Assembly (NCBI GenBank): GCA_905214525.1
Contig: CAJMMN010000015.1
Coordinates: 1 to 56,987, forward strand
Length of the DNA: 56,987 nt
Direction: 5' to 3'
Source: an uncultured bacterium
GTDB lineage: Bacteria; Actinomycetota; Coriobacteriia; Coriobacteriales; Coriobacteriaceae
Position numbers and translations under genes: made by a program
Part shown: one piece after another, positions 44,688 to 52,178 of the stretch
Layout: the number at the start of each line of letters is the position of its first letter
How positions within the stretch are numbered: position 1 is the first letter of the stretch
Notes under the pieces: model-generated
Told to the model about the DNA's origin: nothing
Databases searched by the model: none
What the model saw: the letters and a program-made list of their open reading frames with translations, nothing else

Positions 44688-45820
44688 CACCGCTCCTTAA
44701 ACGAAAGTTCGATAGTTACCTTGGAAAACGCGACGGTCACGCCGCCGTGAGCGAGCTTCGGGAAGATAAGTTTGCCCCCGCCCGCGAGCGCCGCGCGCTC
44801 GCACACATTGTCGACCCCCACCGTCGCGCGCACGAAATCAGATGGCGAAACGCTACCTTCGACCTGCGACAACTCCTCTGCGGAATACGTCGCAAGCGGA
44901 ATCTTGCGCGCGCGGCAGAAGGCGAGCAGACCCTCCTCGTGCGCCTTCACGTCGATCGTCGCCGCCTCGCGCACGGCCGAAGGCGAGATACCCGCCTGCC
45001 CGCACGCGAGAAGAAACGCCTCCCCGATCGCTTCGGCGCACGCACCGCGACGGCACCCTATGCCCGCAACGATGCAGGGCACGACAAGGCGAAGCGGCTC
45101 GGGCGCAGGCGCCTGCGCCCGCACGCCCGCCGGCTTCCCCGTCTCACCGGCGGGCACGACATCGCCCGTCGTCTCCGCTGCGCGAACGGACGCACCTGCA
45201 TTCGCGCCAGCGAACGGCGACACGACAATATCGGCCCGAGCGCGGTCGGACGCAATGTCAACCCCCTCAGGCGGCTGTCCCGAAATCGGCATGTCGGAAT
45301 AGAGCGCCACGCGCCCGCCCGAAAGCAGCCGCGCCGACACTCGCTTGATGGCCTCGGGATTCGAAACGGCGAGCCCCGCACAGCGCGCCCACGTATCCAC
45401 CGCCCACACGCCGCGGACGTCGGTCGCCGTGGTGATGACGGGGATGGCCCCTGCCGTGCGTGCCACAGTTTGCGCAAGCTCGTTCGCACCGCCCAAATGC
45501 CCCGACAAAAGCGGGACGGCAAAGCGCCCCGCCTCGTCGATCGCCACAACCGCGGAATCGCTTGCCTTCGAGGCGACATGCGGCGCGATCGCCCGCACGG
45601 CGATGCCCGCCGCGCCCACGAACAGAAGCGCGTCCGACGCTTCCCACGCGAGCGCCGTCCATGCGCGCAGGTCGGCCTTCCCCTCGCCGAACCCGCGCGA
45701 AACGGAAACGTCCCAGCCAGGGTCATCTTCACCTGTCTGCGCGCAATCGGAAAGCGCGTGTGCGGTGCGCTCCGCCAACGCATACCCCCTCTCAGTGAAC
45801 GCTATGCAGGAAACCCTCAT
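44687..45820 (-). CDS. cbiG: cobalt-precorrin-5A hydrolase
   Basis: A 377-residue protein that opens the delta-lactone ring and releases acetaldehyde. The N-terminal and central domains (LLFVGAAGIAVRAIAPHVASKASDSAVVAIDEAGRFAVPLLSGHLGGANELA) are followed by an Ala/Gly/Pro-rich linker (about residues 215-250) and the CbiG_C domain beginning VVPCIVAGIGCRRGACAEAI and including STYSAEEL-like ATYSAEELSQVEGSVSPSDFV. This domain order is standard. ATG 45820 follows the cbiL stop with no gap. Confidence 0.93.
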   Translation of the reverse strand: MRVSCIAFTERGYALAERTAHALSDCAQTGEDDPGWDVSVSRGFGEGKADLRAWTALAWEASDALLFVGAAGIAVRAIAPHVASKASDSAVVAIDEAGRFAVPLLSGHLGGANELAQTVARTAGAIPVITTATDVRGVWAVDTWARCAGLAVSNPEAIKRVSARLLSGGRVALYSDMPISGQPPEGVDIASDRARADIVVSPFAGANAGASVRAAETTGDVVPAGETGKPAGVRAQAPAPEPLRLVVPCIVAGIGCRRGACAEAIGEAFLLACGQAGISPSAVREAATIDVKAHEEGLLAFCRARKIPLATYSAEELSQVEGSVSPSDFVRATVGVDNVCERAALAGGGKLIFPKLAHGGVTVAFSKVTIELSFKER

Positions 45821-46510
45821 CTAGCGCACCACCATCGTCGAGAAGTAGCTGCCCCGATCGGGCACATCGTCGACCGAGCGGTACACGCGCTCGCCCGGAA
45901 GCCCACAGTCCTCTACGAGCTCGGCACCGTCGAAGGCGCCCTCCTCGCGAAGGATGCACTTCGTGTCCGCAAGCGAGCGGCGCGCCTTCATGACCACCTT
46001 CGTCCCCGGCCAGCCGATTGCGCGGCGCACGTCGTCGTAGCCGCCGGGCACGATGTGCAGAGGCGACGACATCTCGGGCGTGAGGTCGCGCTCGAGTGCC
46101 GCGGCGACCGCGCAGAAGCTCGGCACGCCGGGAATGGCGCGCGCCTCGAACCCGCGGGCGCGCACGTCGGGCGCGATGCGCTGGAAGGTGGCGTAGATGC
46201 TCGGGTCCCCCAGGTTCAGCAGCGCGACGTCGCGGACCGCATCCAGGTGCGCGACAAGCTCGCGAACAAGCGAGGCATGCTCGGCCGCGCGGCGCTCAAC
46301 GTCGCGCGTCATCGAGAATCGCACGGGGATCACCGTCTTGCCTGTAAGGTCGACGGCGCCGCGCACGATGTCGAGCGCGACCATGGCTCCGTCCGCCGTC
46401 TGCGGTGCGGCGATGACCGGACACGATTCGATTGTGCGGACGGCCTTGATCGTGAGCAGCTCGGGGTCGCCAGGCCCCGTGCCCACCCCGTACAGCACGC
46501 CTTTACTCAT
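45821..46510 (-). CDS. cbiL: cobalt-precorrin-2 C20-methyltransferase
   Basis: A 229-residue tetrapyrrole methylase. It starts GVLYGVGTGPGDPELLTIKAVRTIESCPVIAAP and has ALLNLGDPSIYATFQRIAPDVRARGFEARAIPGVPSFCAVAAALE, matching CobI/CbiL. ATG 46510 follows GGGGGCG and overlaps the cbiD stop by eight bases. It acts on cobalt-precorrin-2, the product of the CbiK chelatase step; the enzymes that make precorrin-2 itself are not in this window. Confidence 0.94.
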   Translation of the reverse strand: MSKGVLYGVGTGPGDPELLTIKAVRTIESCPVIAAPQTADGAMVALDIVRGAVDLTGKTVIPVRFSMTRDVERRAAEHASLVRELVAHLDAVRDVALLNLGDPSIYATFQRIAPDVRARGFEARAIPGVPSFCAVAAALERDLTPEMSSPLHIVPGGYDDVRRAIGWPGTKVVMKARRSLADTKCILREEGAFDGAELVEDCGLPGERVYRSVDDVPDRGSYFSTMVVR

Positions 46511-47687
46511 ACGTCGCCCCCAATTCCCCGATAACTGCATCGGCGCCCGACGTGCGGAAAAGCTCGCGGCGCTCGGCGTCGAACACGACCGCGGCGATGT
46601 CGCATCCGCCCGCCGCGCGGCGGCGCAACCTGTCCTCGATTGCCACAGCGAGCGAGGCGCACGCAGCGTCCCCCACACCGGCGGCCTCGATTACCTCGAG
46701 CGCCGCCGTGGTCGTGACCGACGACATGATATCGCGCACGGTCTTCGTGCCCGCGCCGGCCAAGGCCGCGTGAGCGGCCAGAATCTCCGCGCGGCAGTCG
46801 GCGGTACGCGAATGGGTGTCCATGATGCCGCCCGCGACCTTCACCAGCTTGCCGATGTGTCCCACAAGAAGGACATTGATAAATCCCTCGCGAACGCAGC
46901 AATCAATCGCATCGCCCACGAAGTTGGAGATGAAGACCACCGGCGCACCGTTTAGGTGGAAATGCCCCGAGATGAACTGCGCGCCGTAGTTGCCGGGCGT
47001 GAGCACGACTCCGCGCCGCCCCATAGCCGCATGCTGCCGGATCTCGAGCTCGATGCTGTCGCGCAAGGCAGCAAGGCTGCGCGGCTCGACGATGCCCGTC
47101 GTGCCCAGGATGGAAATGCCGTCCTCTATCCCCAGGTGCGGGTTGAAGGTCTTTTCGGCAAGGGCAACACCCTCGGGTACCGAAATCGTCACAGCGATAT
47201 TTCCAGAAAAGCCGTGCGCGGCGCACACCTCGCGCACCGCCGAAGTGATCATCGCGCGCGGCGTCGCGTTGATGGCGGCCGCCCCCACCGGCTGCTCGAG
47301 CCCGGGCAACGTCACGCGCCCCACGCCCACGCCGCCATCGACGGAAACTTCCGATTCGCGCGCGGGCACGCCCTTGCTGCCCGCAGCACCCGTGCCCGAC
47401 CCCGCATGTTCCACGCGCGCGTACACGAGCACGCCGTCGGTCACATCGGCATCGTCGCCTGCGTCCTTTCGCACGGCGCACTGGGCGCACCCCTCGCCGA
47501 TACATACGTCGACCACGTTCGCCTCGACGGGCAGCCCGCCGGGGGTGACGATCGACACGCGGCCGACGGGCTTTCGTGACAAGAGCATCTCGCAGGCCGC
47601 CTTCGCCGCGAGCGCGGCACAGCTCCCCGTGGTGTAGCCGCAGCGCAGGCGGGTCGTCCCGGTATATATGTAATGATCGAAGGCCAC
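46503..47687 (-). CDS. cbiD: cobalt-precorrin-5B C1-methyltransferase
   Basis: A 394-residue enzyme methylating C1. The signature LRCGYTTGSCAALAAKAACEML lies near the N-terminus; TTGIVEPRSLAALRDSIELEIRQ, VLTPGNYGAQFI and the middle VSVDGGVGVGRVTLPGL are family blocks. The start is GTG 47687, one base after the cbiF stop, because no ATG occurs before the conserved region except far upstream inside cbiF. GGAAGG lies about 12 bases before it. CbiD is the marker of the anaerobic (early cobalt) route. Confidence 0.93.
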   Translation of the reverse strand: MAFDHYIYTGTTRLRCGYTTGSCAALAAKAACEMLLSRKPVGRVSIVTPGGLPVEANVVDVCIGEGCAQCAVRKDAGDDADVTDGVLVYARVEHAGSGTGAAGSKGVPARESEVSVDGGVGVGRVTLPGLEQPVGAAAINATPRAMITSAVREVCAAHGFSGNIAVTISVPEGVALAEKTFNPHLGIEDGISILGTTGIVEPRSLAALRDSIELEIRQHAAMGRRGVVLTPGNYGAQFISGHFHLNGAPVVFISNFVGDAIDCCVREGFINVLLVGHIGKLVKVAGGIMDTHSRTADCRAEILAAHAALAGAGTKTVRDIMSSVTTTAALEVIEAAGVGDAACASLAVAIEDRLRRRAAGGCDIAAVVFDAERRELFRTSGADAVIGELGATYE

Positions 47688-47688
47688 G

Positions 47689-48480
47689 CTAGCTGCTCGC
47701 CTTCCGATACCCAGTGGCAAACGAAGGGTCGTAAAGCTTGCTGCGCTCGTACGACTCCGCTTGCGCGCCGTTGTGCGCAAGCCCGCCGCGAGCTCCGAGC
47801 ACGCGGCCCACCACCACGAGCGCCGTGCGGTCGATGCCCTCTCGCGCGCCCGCATCGGCGAGCGTGCCCACTGTGCATCGCACCACGCGCTCCTCAGGCC
47901 AGGTCGCCTTGTACACGAGCGCCGCCGGCTCGTCGGAGCTGCGGCCCGCGGCCAAAAGCTCGGCGGAAAGCTCGGCGAGCATACCCGAGCTCAGGAAGAT
48001 GACCATAGTCGAGCCGCTTTCCGCCATGGTGCGCATGCCCTCGCCCGCGGGCATGGGGGTGCGCCCGGAAAGCCGCGTGATCACGACCGACTGGCTGATT
48101 CCCGGCAGCGTGTATTCCTGGCGAAGCGCCGCCGCGGCACCGCAAAAGCTCGACACGCCGGGCACCACCTCGTAGACCACGCCGCGCGCGTCGAGCGCGT
48201 CCATCTGCTCCTGGATGGCGCCGTACAGGCACGGGTCGCCCGTGTGCAGGCGCACCACTTCCTCGCCCCGCGCATCCGCCGCGCACATCACGTCGAGCAC
48301 TTCCTCCAAGGTCATGTGCGCGCTGTCGTAGACGACGCAGGATTCCTTGCACTCGGCGAGCAGCTCGGGGTTCACAAGGCTCCCCGCCCAAACGACCACG
48401 TCGGCCGCGCGTAGAAGACGCGCCCCGCGCAGCGTGATAAGGTCGGCGGCGCCCGAACCTGCGCCAACGATATGAATCAT
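47689..48480 (-). CDS. cbiF: cobalt-precorrin-4 C11-methyltransferase
   Basis: A 263-residue tetrapyrrole methylase. IHIVGAGSGAADLITLRGARLLRAADVVVWAGSLVNPELL, VRLHTGDPCLYGAIQEQMDAL and VVPGVSSFCGAAAALRQEYTLPGISQSVVITRLSGRTP match CobM/CbiF. ATG 48480 follows GGGAAGG. This is the first gene of the 17-gene operon. No second cobalamin riboswitch is visible on this strand in the upstream 210 bases, so its control is unresolved. Confidence 0.96.
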   Translation of the reverse strand: MIHIVGAGSGAADLITLRGARLLRAADVVVWAGSLVNPELLAECKESCVVYDSAHMTLEEVLDVMCAADARGEEVVRLHTGDPCLYGAIQEQMDALDARGVVYEVVPGVSSFCGAAAALRQEYTLPGISQSVVITRLSGRTPMPAGEGMRTMAESGSTMVIFLSSGMLAELSAELLAAGRSSDEPAALVYKATWPEERVVRCTVGTLADAGAREGIDRTALVVVGRVLGARGGLAHNGAQAESYERSKLYDPSFATGYRKASS

Positions 48481-48611
48481 CCGAGCCTTCCCTTCCCGTT
48501 TCTCATCGCAACCGTTTACGCCGCCCTTCGCGCAGCGGGCAAGACACGGCGCCCGCAGCGGCAATCGGCGCAAATACGTAGGCAGGAGGCGCAGTGCCGC
48601 CCGCCCTGGCT

Positions 48612-48640
48612 TTGACACGCCCACAAACGCCCACTATCAT
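48612..48640 (+). promoter_or_regulatory. sigma-70-type promoter for cbiK operon
   Basis: TTGACA at 48612-48617, 17-base spacer, TATCAT at 48635-48640. Transcription would start near 48647 and run into the riboswitch. The -35 is perfect consensus. Confidence 0.75.
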
Positions 48641-48645
48641 AGTGG
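48631..48645. promoter_or_regulatory. operator-like palindrome on the -10 box
   Basis: CCACTATCATAGTGG is a perfect 7+1+7 palindrome that fully covers the TATCAT box. A repressor bound here would block the cbiK promoter and perhaps also the divergent one. No regulator gene lies next to it; the TetR gene at 54649 is a distant candidate only. Confidence 0.5.
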
Positions 48646-48689
48646 TAGTTTCGGCAACGAGCATATGACAATCGAATAAAAGGAAACGA

Positions 48690-48815
48690 CCGGCGCGGCG
48701 CCCACACAGCCCGCGCTGGCTTGCGGAGGGAACCAGGTGGGAATCCTGGGCAAGGGACATTACTGTGTAGGACGCGCGGGCGAACCGCCTCGCGCCCCAA
48801 GCCAGACTGCTTCGC
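48690..48815 (+). ncRNA. cobalamin riboswitch
   Basis: Conserved elements occur in the right order: GGGAACCAGGTGGGAATCC (48728-48746), GCAAGGGACATTACTGTG (48750-48767) and the B12 box AAGCCAGACTGCTTCGCC (48799-48816). An 8-bp helix is formed by CTGGCTTG (48716-48723) and CAAGCCAG (48798-48805). The CAAGGGACATTACTGT variant differs slightly from the common GCGGCCCCGCCACTGT. It precedes a terminator and cbiK, so binding of a corrinoid should reduce expression of the import operon. Confidence 0.88.
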
Positions 48816-48895
48816 CTTTTCCTCACGGCATCGCCGTGGCGTTATCTCCTTGTGGACCCCGAGGAGTGCGCTTCCCTTTCGAATGCAAGAAACAG

Positions 48896-48928
48896 GCGCG
48901 CTATCCCTTTGCGGACGAGCGCGTTTTT
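48896..48928 (+). terminator. riboswitch expression-platform terminator
   Basis: CGCGCT (48897-48902) pairs with AGCGCG (48918-48923), followed by five T. It lies between the aptamer and cbiK and is the likely switchable terminator. A smaller hairpin (CACGGC/GCCGTG near 48824-48838) may take part in an alternative fold. Confidence 0.65.
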
Positions 48929-48991
48929 CTTTCGCTTGTGCCGATAAGCAACTGTCGCCGGGGGACCGGCAAACCGAGGAAAGGGAAAACC

Positions 48992-49918
48992 ATGTCCGAC
49001 CAGATGTCACGCCGCGGCTTCATGGGCGCCGCAGCAACCGGAGCCGTCGCGCTCGCCGGATTCGCGCTCGCGGGCTGCTCCAGCACCTCCGCGAGTCCCG
49101 AGAAATCGAGCGAAAAGGAGAAGGCCGTGAAGCCGGTCATTCTCGTCACGAGCTTCGGCACGAGCTACAACGACTCGCGCCACATCACCATCGGCGCCAT
49201 CGAAGACGCTATCCGCGAGAAGTACTGGCAGGACTACGACATCCGCCGCGCCTTCACCGCGCAGATCATCATCGACAAGCTGAAGAAGCGCGACGGCATC
49301 ACGATCGACAACATGACCGAGGCGCTTGACCGCTGCGTGGAAGACGGCGTGAAGGAAATCGTCGTGCAGCCGACGCATCTCATGGCTGGCCTGGAATACG
49401 CCGACGTGAAAGACGAGCTCGACAAGTACGCCGACAAGTTCGACAAGATCTCGCTCGGCGACCCGCTGCTCACCTCCGACGACGACTACAAAAAGGTGGC
49501 CGCAGCCATTAAGGAGAACATGGCGTCCTTCGACGACGGCGAGACGGCGCTGTGCCTCATGGGCCACGGCACCGAAGCCGATTCCAACGCCGACTATGCC
49601 AAGATGCAGGAAGTGTTCAAGAACGAGGGTTTGACGCAGTTCTTCGTCGGCACCGTCGAGGCTGAACCGACCTGCGAGGATGTTATCGCCGCCGCGAGCG
49701 CCGCAGGCTACAAGAAGGCCGTGCTCGCGCCGTTCATGGTGGTCGCGGGCGACCACGCGAACAACGACATGGCAGACGAGACCGACCCCGACAGCTGGGC
49801 TGCGAAGTTCGTGGCCGCCGGCTTCGAAGTGACGTGCCTGCTCCAGGGTCTGGGACAGAACGTCGCGGTCGACGACATCTACGTCTCGCACGTGGACGAC
49901 GCCATCGCCAAGCTGTAA
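48992..49918 (+). CDS. cbiK: exported CbiK-type cobaltochelatase lipoprotein
   Basis: A 308-residue protein. Residues 1-29 form a twin-arginine signal (SRRGF at 6-10, then a hydrophobic core) ending in lipobox LAGC with Cys 29, so it should be exported by Tat and lipid-anchored outside. The mature part is a class II chelatase of the CbiK family: ILVTSFGTSYNDSR, VQPTHLMAGLEY, the metal/catalytic His 192 in LMGHGTE, VEAEPT at 222-227, and the C-terminal MVVAGDHANNDM with His 255. Known CbiK inserts cobalt into sirohydrochlorin in the cytoplasm; an exported version suggests metal or tetrapyrrole handling at the cell surface. GAGGAAAGGG precedes the ATG. First gene after the riboswitch. Confidence 0.9.
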   Translation: MSDQMSRRGFMGAAATGAVALAGFALAGCSSTSASPEKSSEKEKAVKPVILVTSFGTSYNDSRHITIGAIEDAIREKYWQDYDIRRAFTAQIIIDKLKKRDGITIDNMTEALDRCVEDGVKEIVVQPTHLMAGLEYADVKDELDKYADKFDKISLGDPLLTSDDDYKKVAAAIKENMASFDDGETALCLMGHGTEADSNADYAKMQEVFKNEGLTQFFVGTVEAEPTCEDVIAAASAAGYKKAVLAPFMVVAGDHANNDMADETDPDSWAAKFVAAGFEVTCLLQGLGQNVAVDDIYVSHVDDAIAKL

Positions 49919-49927
49919 ACTCGCCGC

Positions 49928-50039
49928 GCACGGGGGCGCCGGTCGCGTCCCCGTGCAACGGGCATGCGCCTTTCCCCGACTGACGACGCATGCCCGTTGC
50001 ATTCGCATCCCGACCGCCCACCGCACGGCACGGGCGGTC
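49928..50039 (+). repeat. three consecutive hairpins between cbiK and lipoprotein gene
   Basis: Stem 1 pairs 49928-49935 with 49949-49956 (8 bp), stem 2 pairs 49955-49968 with 49987-50000 (14 bp, perfect), stem 3 pairs 50012-50019 with 50032-50039 (8 bp). None is followed by a T-run. They may stabilise or process the mRNA so that cbiK and the transport genes are made in different amounts. Confidence 0.6.
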
Positions 50040-50064
50040 GAAGCGATTGAAAGGAACCCCCTCC

Positions 50065-50598
50065 ATGTTGAAGAAAACCCTCGTCTTCGCCCTGTCGGCG
50101 GCGCTTTGCGCGTTCTCGCTCGCCGGCTGCGCCGGAAATTCAATCGACAGCGCAAAGGCAAGCGATGCCGATTCCCAGGAAAAGACCGAACAGGCGGCCG
50201 ATGCGCCCGCGGGCGCAAGCGCTGCCCCCATCACCGCCGACAAGGTGGCCGACGGCACCTATCCAATCACCGTAGATTCCAGCTCGAACATGTTCAGGAT
50301 CGTGGACGCCCAGCTCATCGTGGAAAACGGCTCCATGCACTGCGTGATGACGCTTTCCGGCACGGGCTACGGCAAGCTCTTCATGGGCACGGGCGACGAG
50401 GCTGCCGCCGCGAGCGAGGCCGACTTCATCCCCTATGTGGAAAACGCGGAAGGCAAGTACACCTACGACGTGCCCGTTGATGCGCTCGACGAGGACACCG
50501 CCTGTGCCGCGTGGAGTATTAGAAAAGAGCAGTGGTACGACCGCACACTTGTGTTCGAATCCGCCGGCGTCGATCTGCGCGCCGACGCACTGAAGTAA
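50065..50598 (+). CDS. small lipoprotein with corrinoid-cluster beta domain
   Basis: A 177-residue secreted lipoprotein: a signal peptide with lipobox LAGC (Cys 22), an Ala/Glu/Asp-rich linker to about residue 60, then one domain (DGTYPITVDSSSNMFRIVDAQLIVENGSMHCVM onward). The same domain pattern recurs at the N-terminus of the next protein: a Gly-Asp/Asn-Gly turn, TLSGTGYGKL versus WSSSNYDKM, then YDVPVDALDEDTACAA versus FEIPVTLDEDIAVSA. I do not know a named function; position between an exported chelatase and an ABC importer suggests a surface binding protein. AAAGGAAC precedes the ATG. Confidence 0.8.
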   Translation: MLKKTLVFALSAALCAFSLAGCAGNSIDSAKASDADSQEKTEQAADAPAGASAAPITADKVADGTYPITVDSSSNMFRIVDAQLIVENGSMHCVMTLSGTGYGKLFMGTGDEAAAASEADFIPYVENAEGKYTYDVPVDALDEDTACAAWSIRKEQWYDRTLVFESAGVDLRADALK

Positions 50599-50602
50599 CG
50601 CC

Positions 50603-52174
50603 ATGCGGTCGATTCTTCCCAAGGGGGAAAACAGGAAGCTCCACAGCATCGCGGCGCGCGCGATCGCCTGCGTTCTCGTCGCCCTGCTCGCGCTTCCCTT
50701 CGCGGGGTGCAGTGCGAGCCCGAACGCGACCGGTGGCACGGCGGGCTCTCAGGAATACACGGTGAGTGTCTCGCTTTCCGGTGGGTCAGGGCGCGCAAGC
50801 ATCGCCTCACCCACCACAATTGTGAAGGATGGCGACACCTACACCGCGACCATCACCTGGTCGAGTTCGAACTACGACAAGATGACCGTCGACGGCGTGG
50901 ACTACGCGCCCGTAAACGACGGCGGCAACTCCACGTTCGAGATACCCGTCACGCTCGACGAGGACATCGCCGTGTCGGCCGAGACCGTCGCCATGTCGAC
51001 GCCGCACACCATCGACTACACGCTCCACTTCGACTCATCCACCATGAAGGAGAAATCGGGCGACGATGCAAGCGGCGGCTCCCCTGCGGGAACGGCTTCA
51101 AGCGCCGCGGCCGACTTCCACAACGCCGATTTGGGCTGCGGCTGGGAGCCGACGGGAGCGCTTCAGCTTGAATACGCCGAGCACTTCACTGTCGACGAGT
51201 TCGAAGGCGGCCTGCGGCTTATCTGCGTTTCGAACGGGGAGCGCTTCCTCGTGGTGCCGCAAGATGCGAAGGTACCTGATGGGTTAAGCTCCGACATCGC
51301 GGTCATAAGGCGCCCCGCCGACAAGGTGTACCTCGTGTCGTCGGCGACGATGTGCCTGGTCGACGCGCTCGATGCGAACGACAATATCTTAATGTCGGGC
51401 ACGAAAGCCGACGATTGCTCGGTCGCGGGCTTCAAAAGCGCGCTCGGAAGTGGGGCGATCGCCTACGGCGGCAAGTACAGCGCGCCCGACTACGAGCGAA
51501 TATCGGCCTCGGGCTGCACGCTCGCCATCGAGAACACCATGATCAACCACACGCCCGATGTGAAGGAAAAGCTGCAGAAGCTCGGGCTCGTCGTGCTCAC
51601 CGAACAGTCGTCGAGCGAGCCCAAAGCACTCGGGCGCGTCGAGTGGATTAAGCTTTTCGGCGTCCTGTTCGACAAGGAAGACGAGGCCACGCACCTGTTC
51701 AACGAGCAGAAGGCCCGCGTCGAGCAAACGTCGGGGCTCGCGTCGTCAGGTAAAACCGTGGCGTATTTCTACATTAACTCGAACGGGGCCGCCGTCACGC
51801 GGCGGGCGGGCGACTACGTGGCGCAGATGATCGAGCTTGCAGGCGGCAGCTACGCGCTCGATGACGCGCAGACGGCGTCGACGTCAGGTTCGTCAGTAAC
51901 GCTCGAAATGGAGCGCTTCTACGCGACAGCGAAGGATGCCGACATCATCGTCTACAACGGCACCATCGACGAATCGGTTGCCACCTTGAACGACTTCGTA
52001 GGCAAAAACGCGCTATTGTCGCAGTTCAAAGCCGTGAAGAACGGCAACGTCTGGGTCACAAGCGCCGACATGTACCAGCAGATGACTTCTACCGCCGACA
52101 TTATCGACGAGCTGCACGGGGCGTTCACCGGCGATGACGCGAGCGACTTCCATTATCTGAGGAAGCTCGGTTAG
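50603..52174 (+). CDS. ABC transporter substrate-binding lipoprotein (BtuF/FhuD type) with N-terminal extra domain
   Basis: A 523-residue lipoprotein. The signal peptide ends in lipobox FAGC (Cys 36). Residues about 50-150 hold a beta domain related to the preceding small lipoprotein; a Ser/Gly linker follows; residues about 190-523 are a helical-backbone periplasmic-binding domain with SASGCTLAIENTMI, VVLTEQSSSEPKALGRVEWIKLFGVLF and NGNVWVTSADMYQQM, as in siderophore, heme and cobalamin binders. No histidine/tyrosine ligand set allowed me to name the substrate. The ribosome binding site is weak; the gene starts four bases after the previous stop. Confidence 0.87.
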   Translation: MRSILPKGENRKLHSIAARAIACVLVALLALPFAGCSASPNATGGTAGSQEYTVSVSLSGGSGRASIASPTTIVKDGDTYTATITWSSSNYDKMTVDGVDYAPVNDGGNSTFEIPVTLDEDIAVSAETVAMSTPHTIDYTLHFDSSTMKEKSGDDASGGSPAGTASSAAADFHNADLGCGWEPTGALQLEYAEHFTVDEFEGGLRLICVSNGERFLVVPQDAKVPDGLSSDIAVIRRPADKVYLVSSATMCLVDALDANDNILMSGTKADDCSVAGFKSALGSGAIAYGGKYSAPDYERISASGCTLAIENTMINHTPDVKEKLQKLGLVVLTEQSSSEPKALGRVEWIKLFGVLFDKEDEATHLFNEQKARVEQTSGLASSGKTVAYFYINSNGAAVTRRAGDYVAQMIELAGGSYALDDAQTASTSGSSVTLEMERFYATAKDADIIVYNGTIDESVATLNDFVGKNALLSQFKAVKNGNVWVTSADMYQQMTSTADIIDELHGAFTGDDASDFHYLRKLG

Positions 52175-52178
52175 CGCC

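Larger units (their letters stand above)
48481..48991. other. divergent control region cbiF / cbiK
   Basis: A 511-base gap. For the plus strand it contains a promoter (48612-48640), a palindrome over the -10 box (48631-48645), a cobalamin riboswitch (about 48690-48815), and a terminator (48896-48928). For the minus strand I could not identify a convincing promoter. Confidence 0.7.

Noticed and set aside
48503..48826. Minus-strand open frame across the riboswitch
   Set aside because: The region is better explained by the promoter, aptamer and leader; no ribosome binding site or domain.
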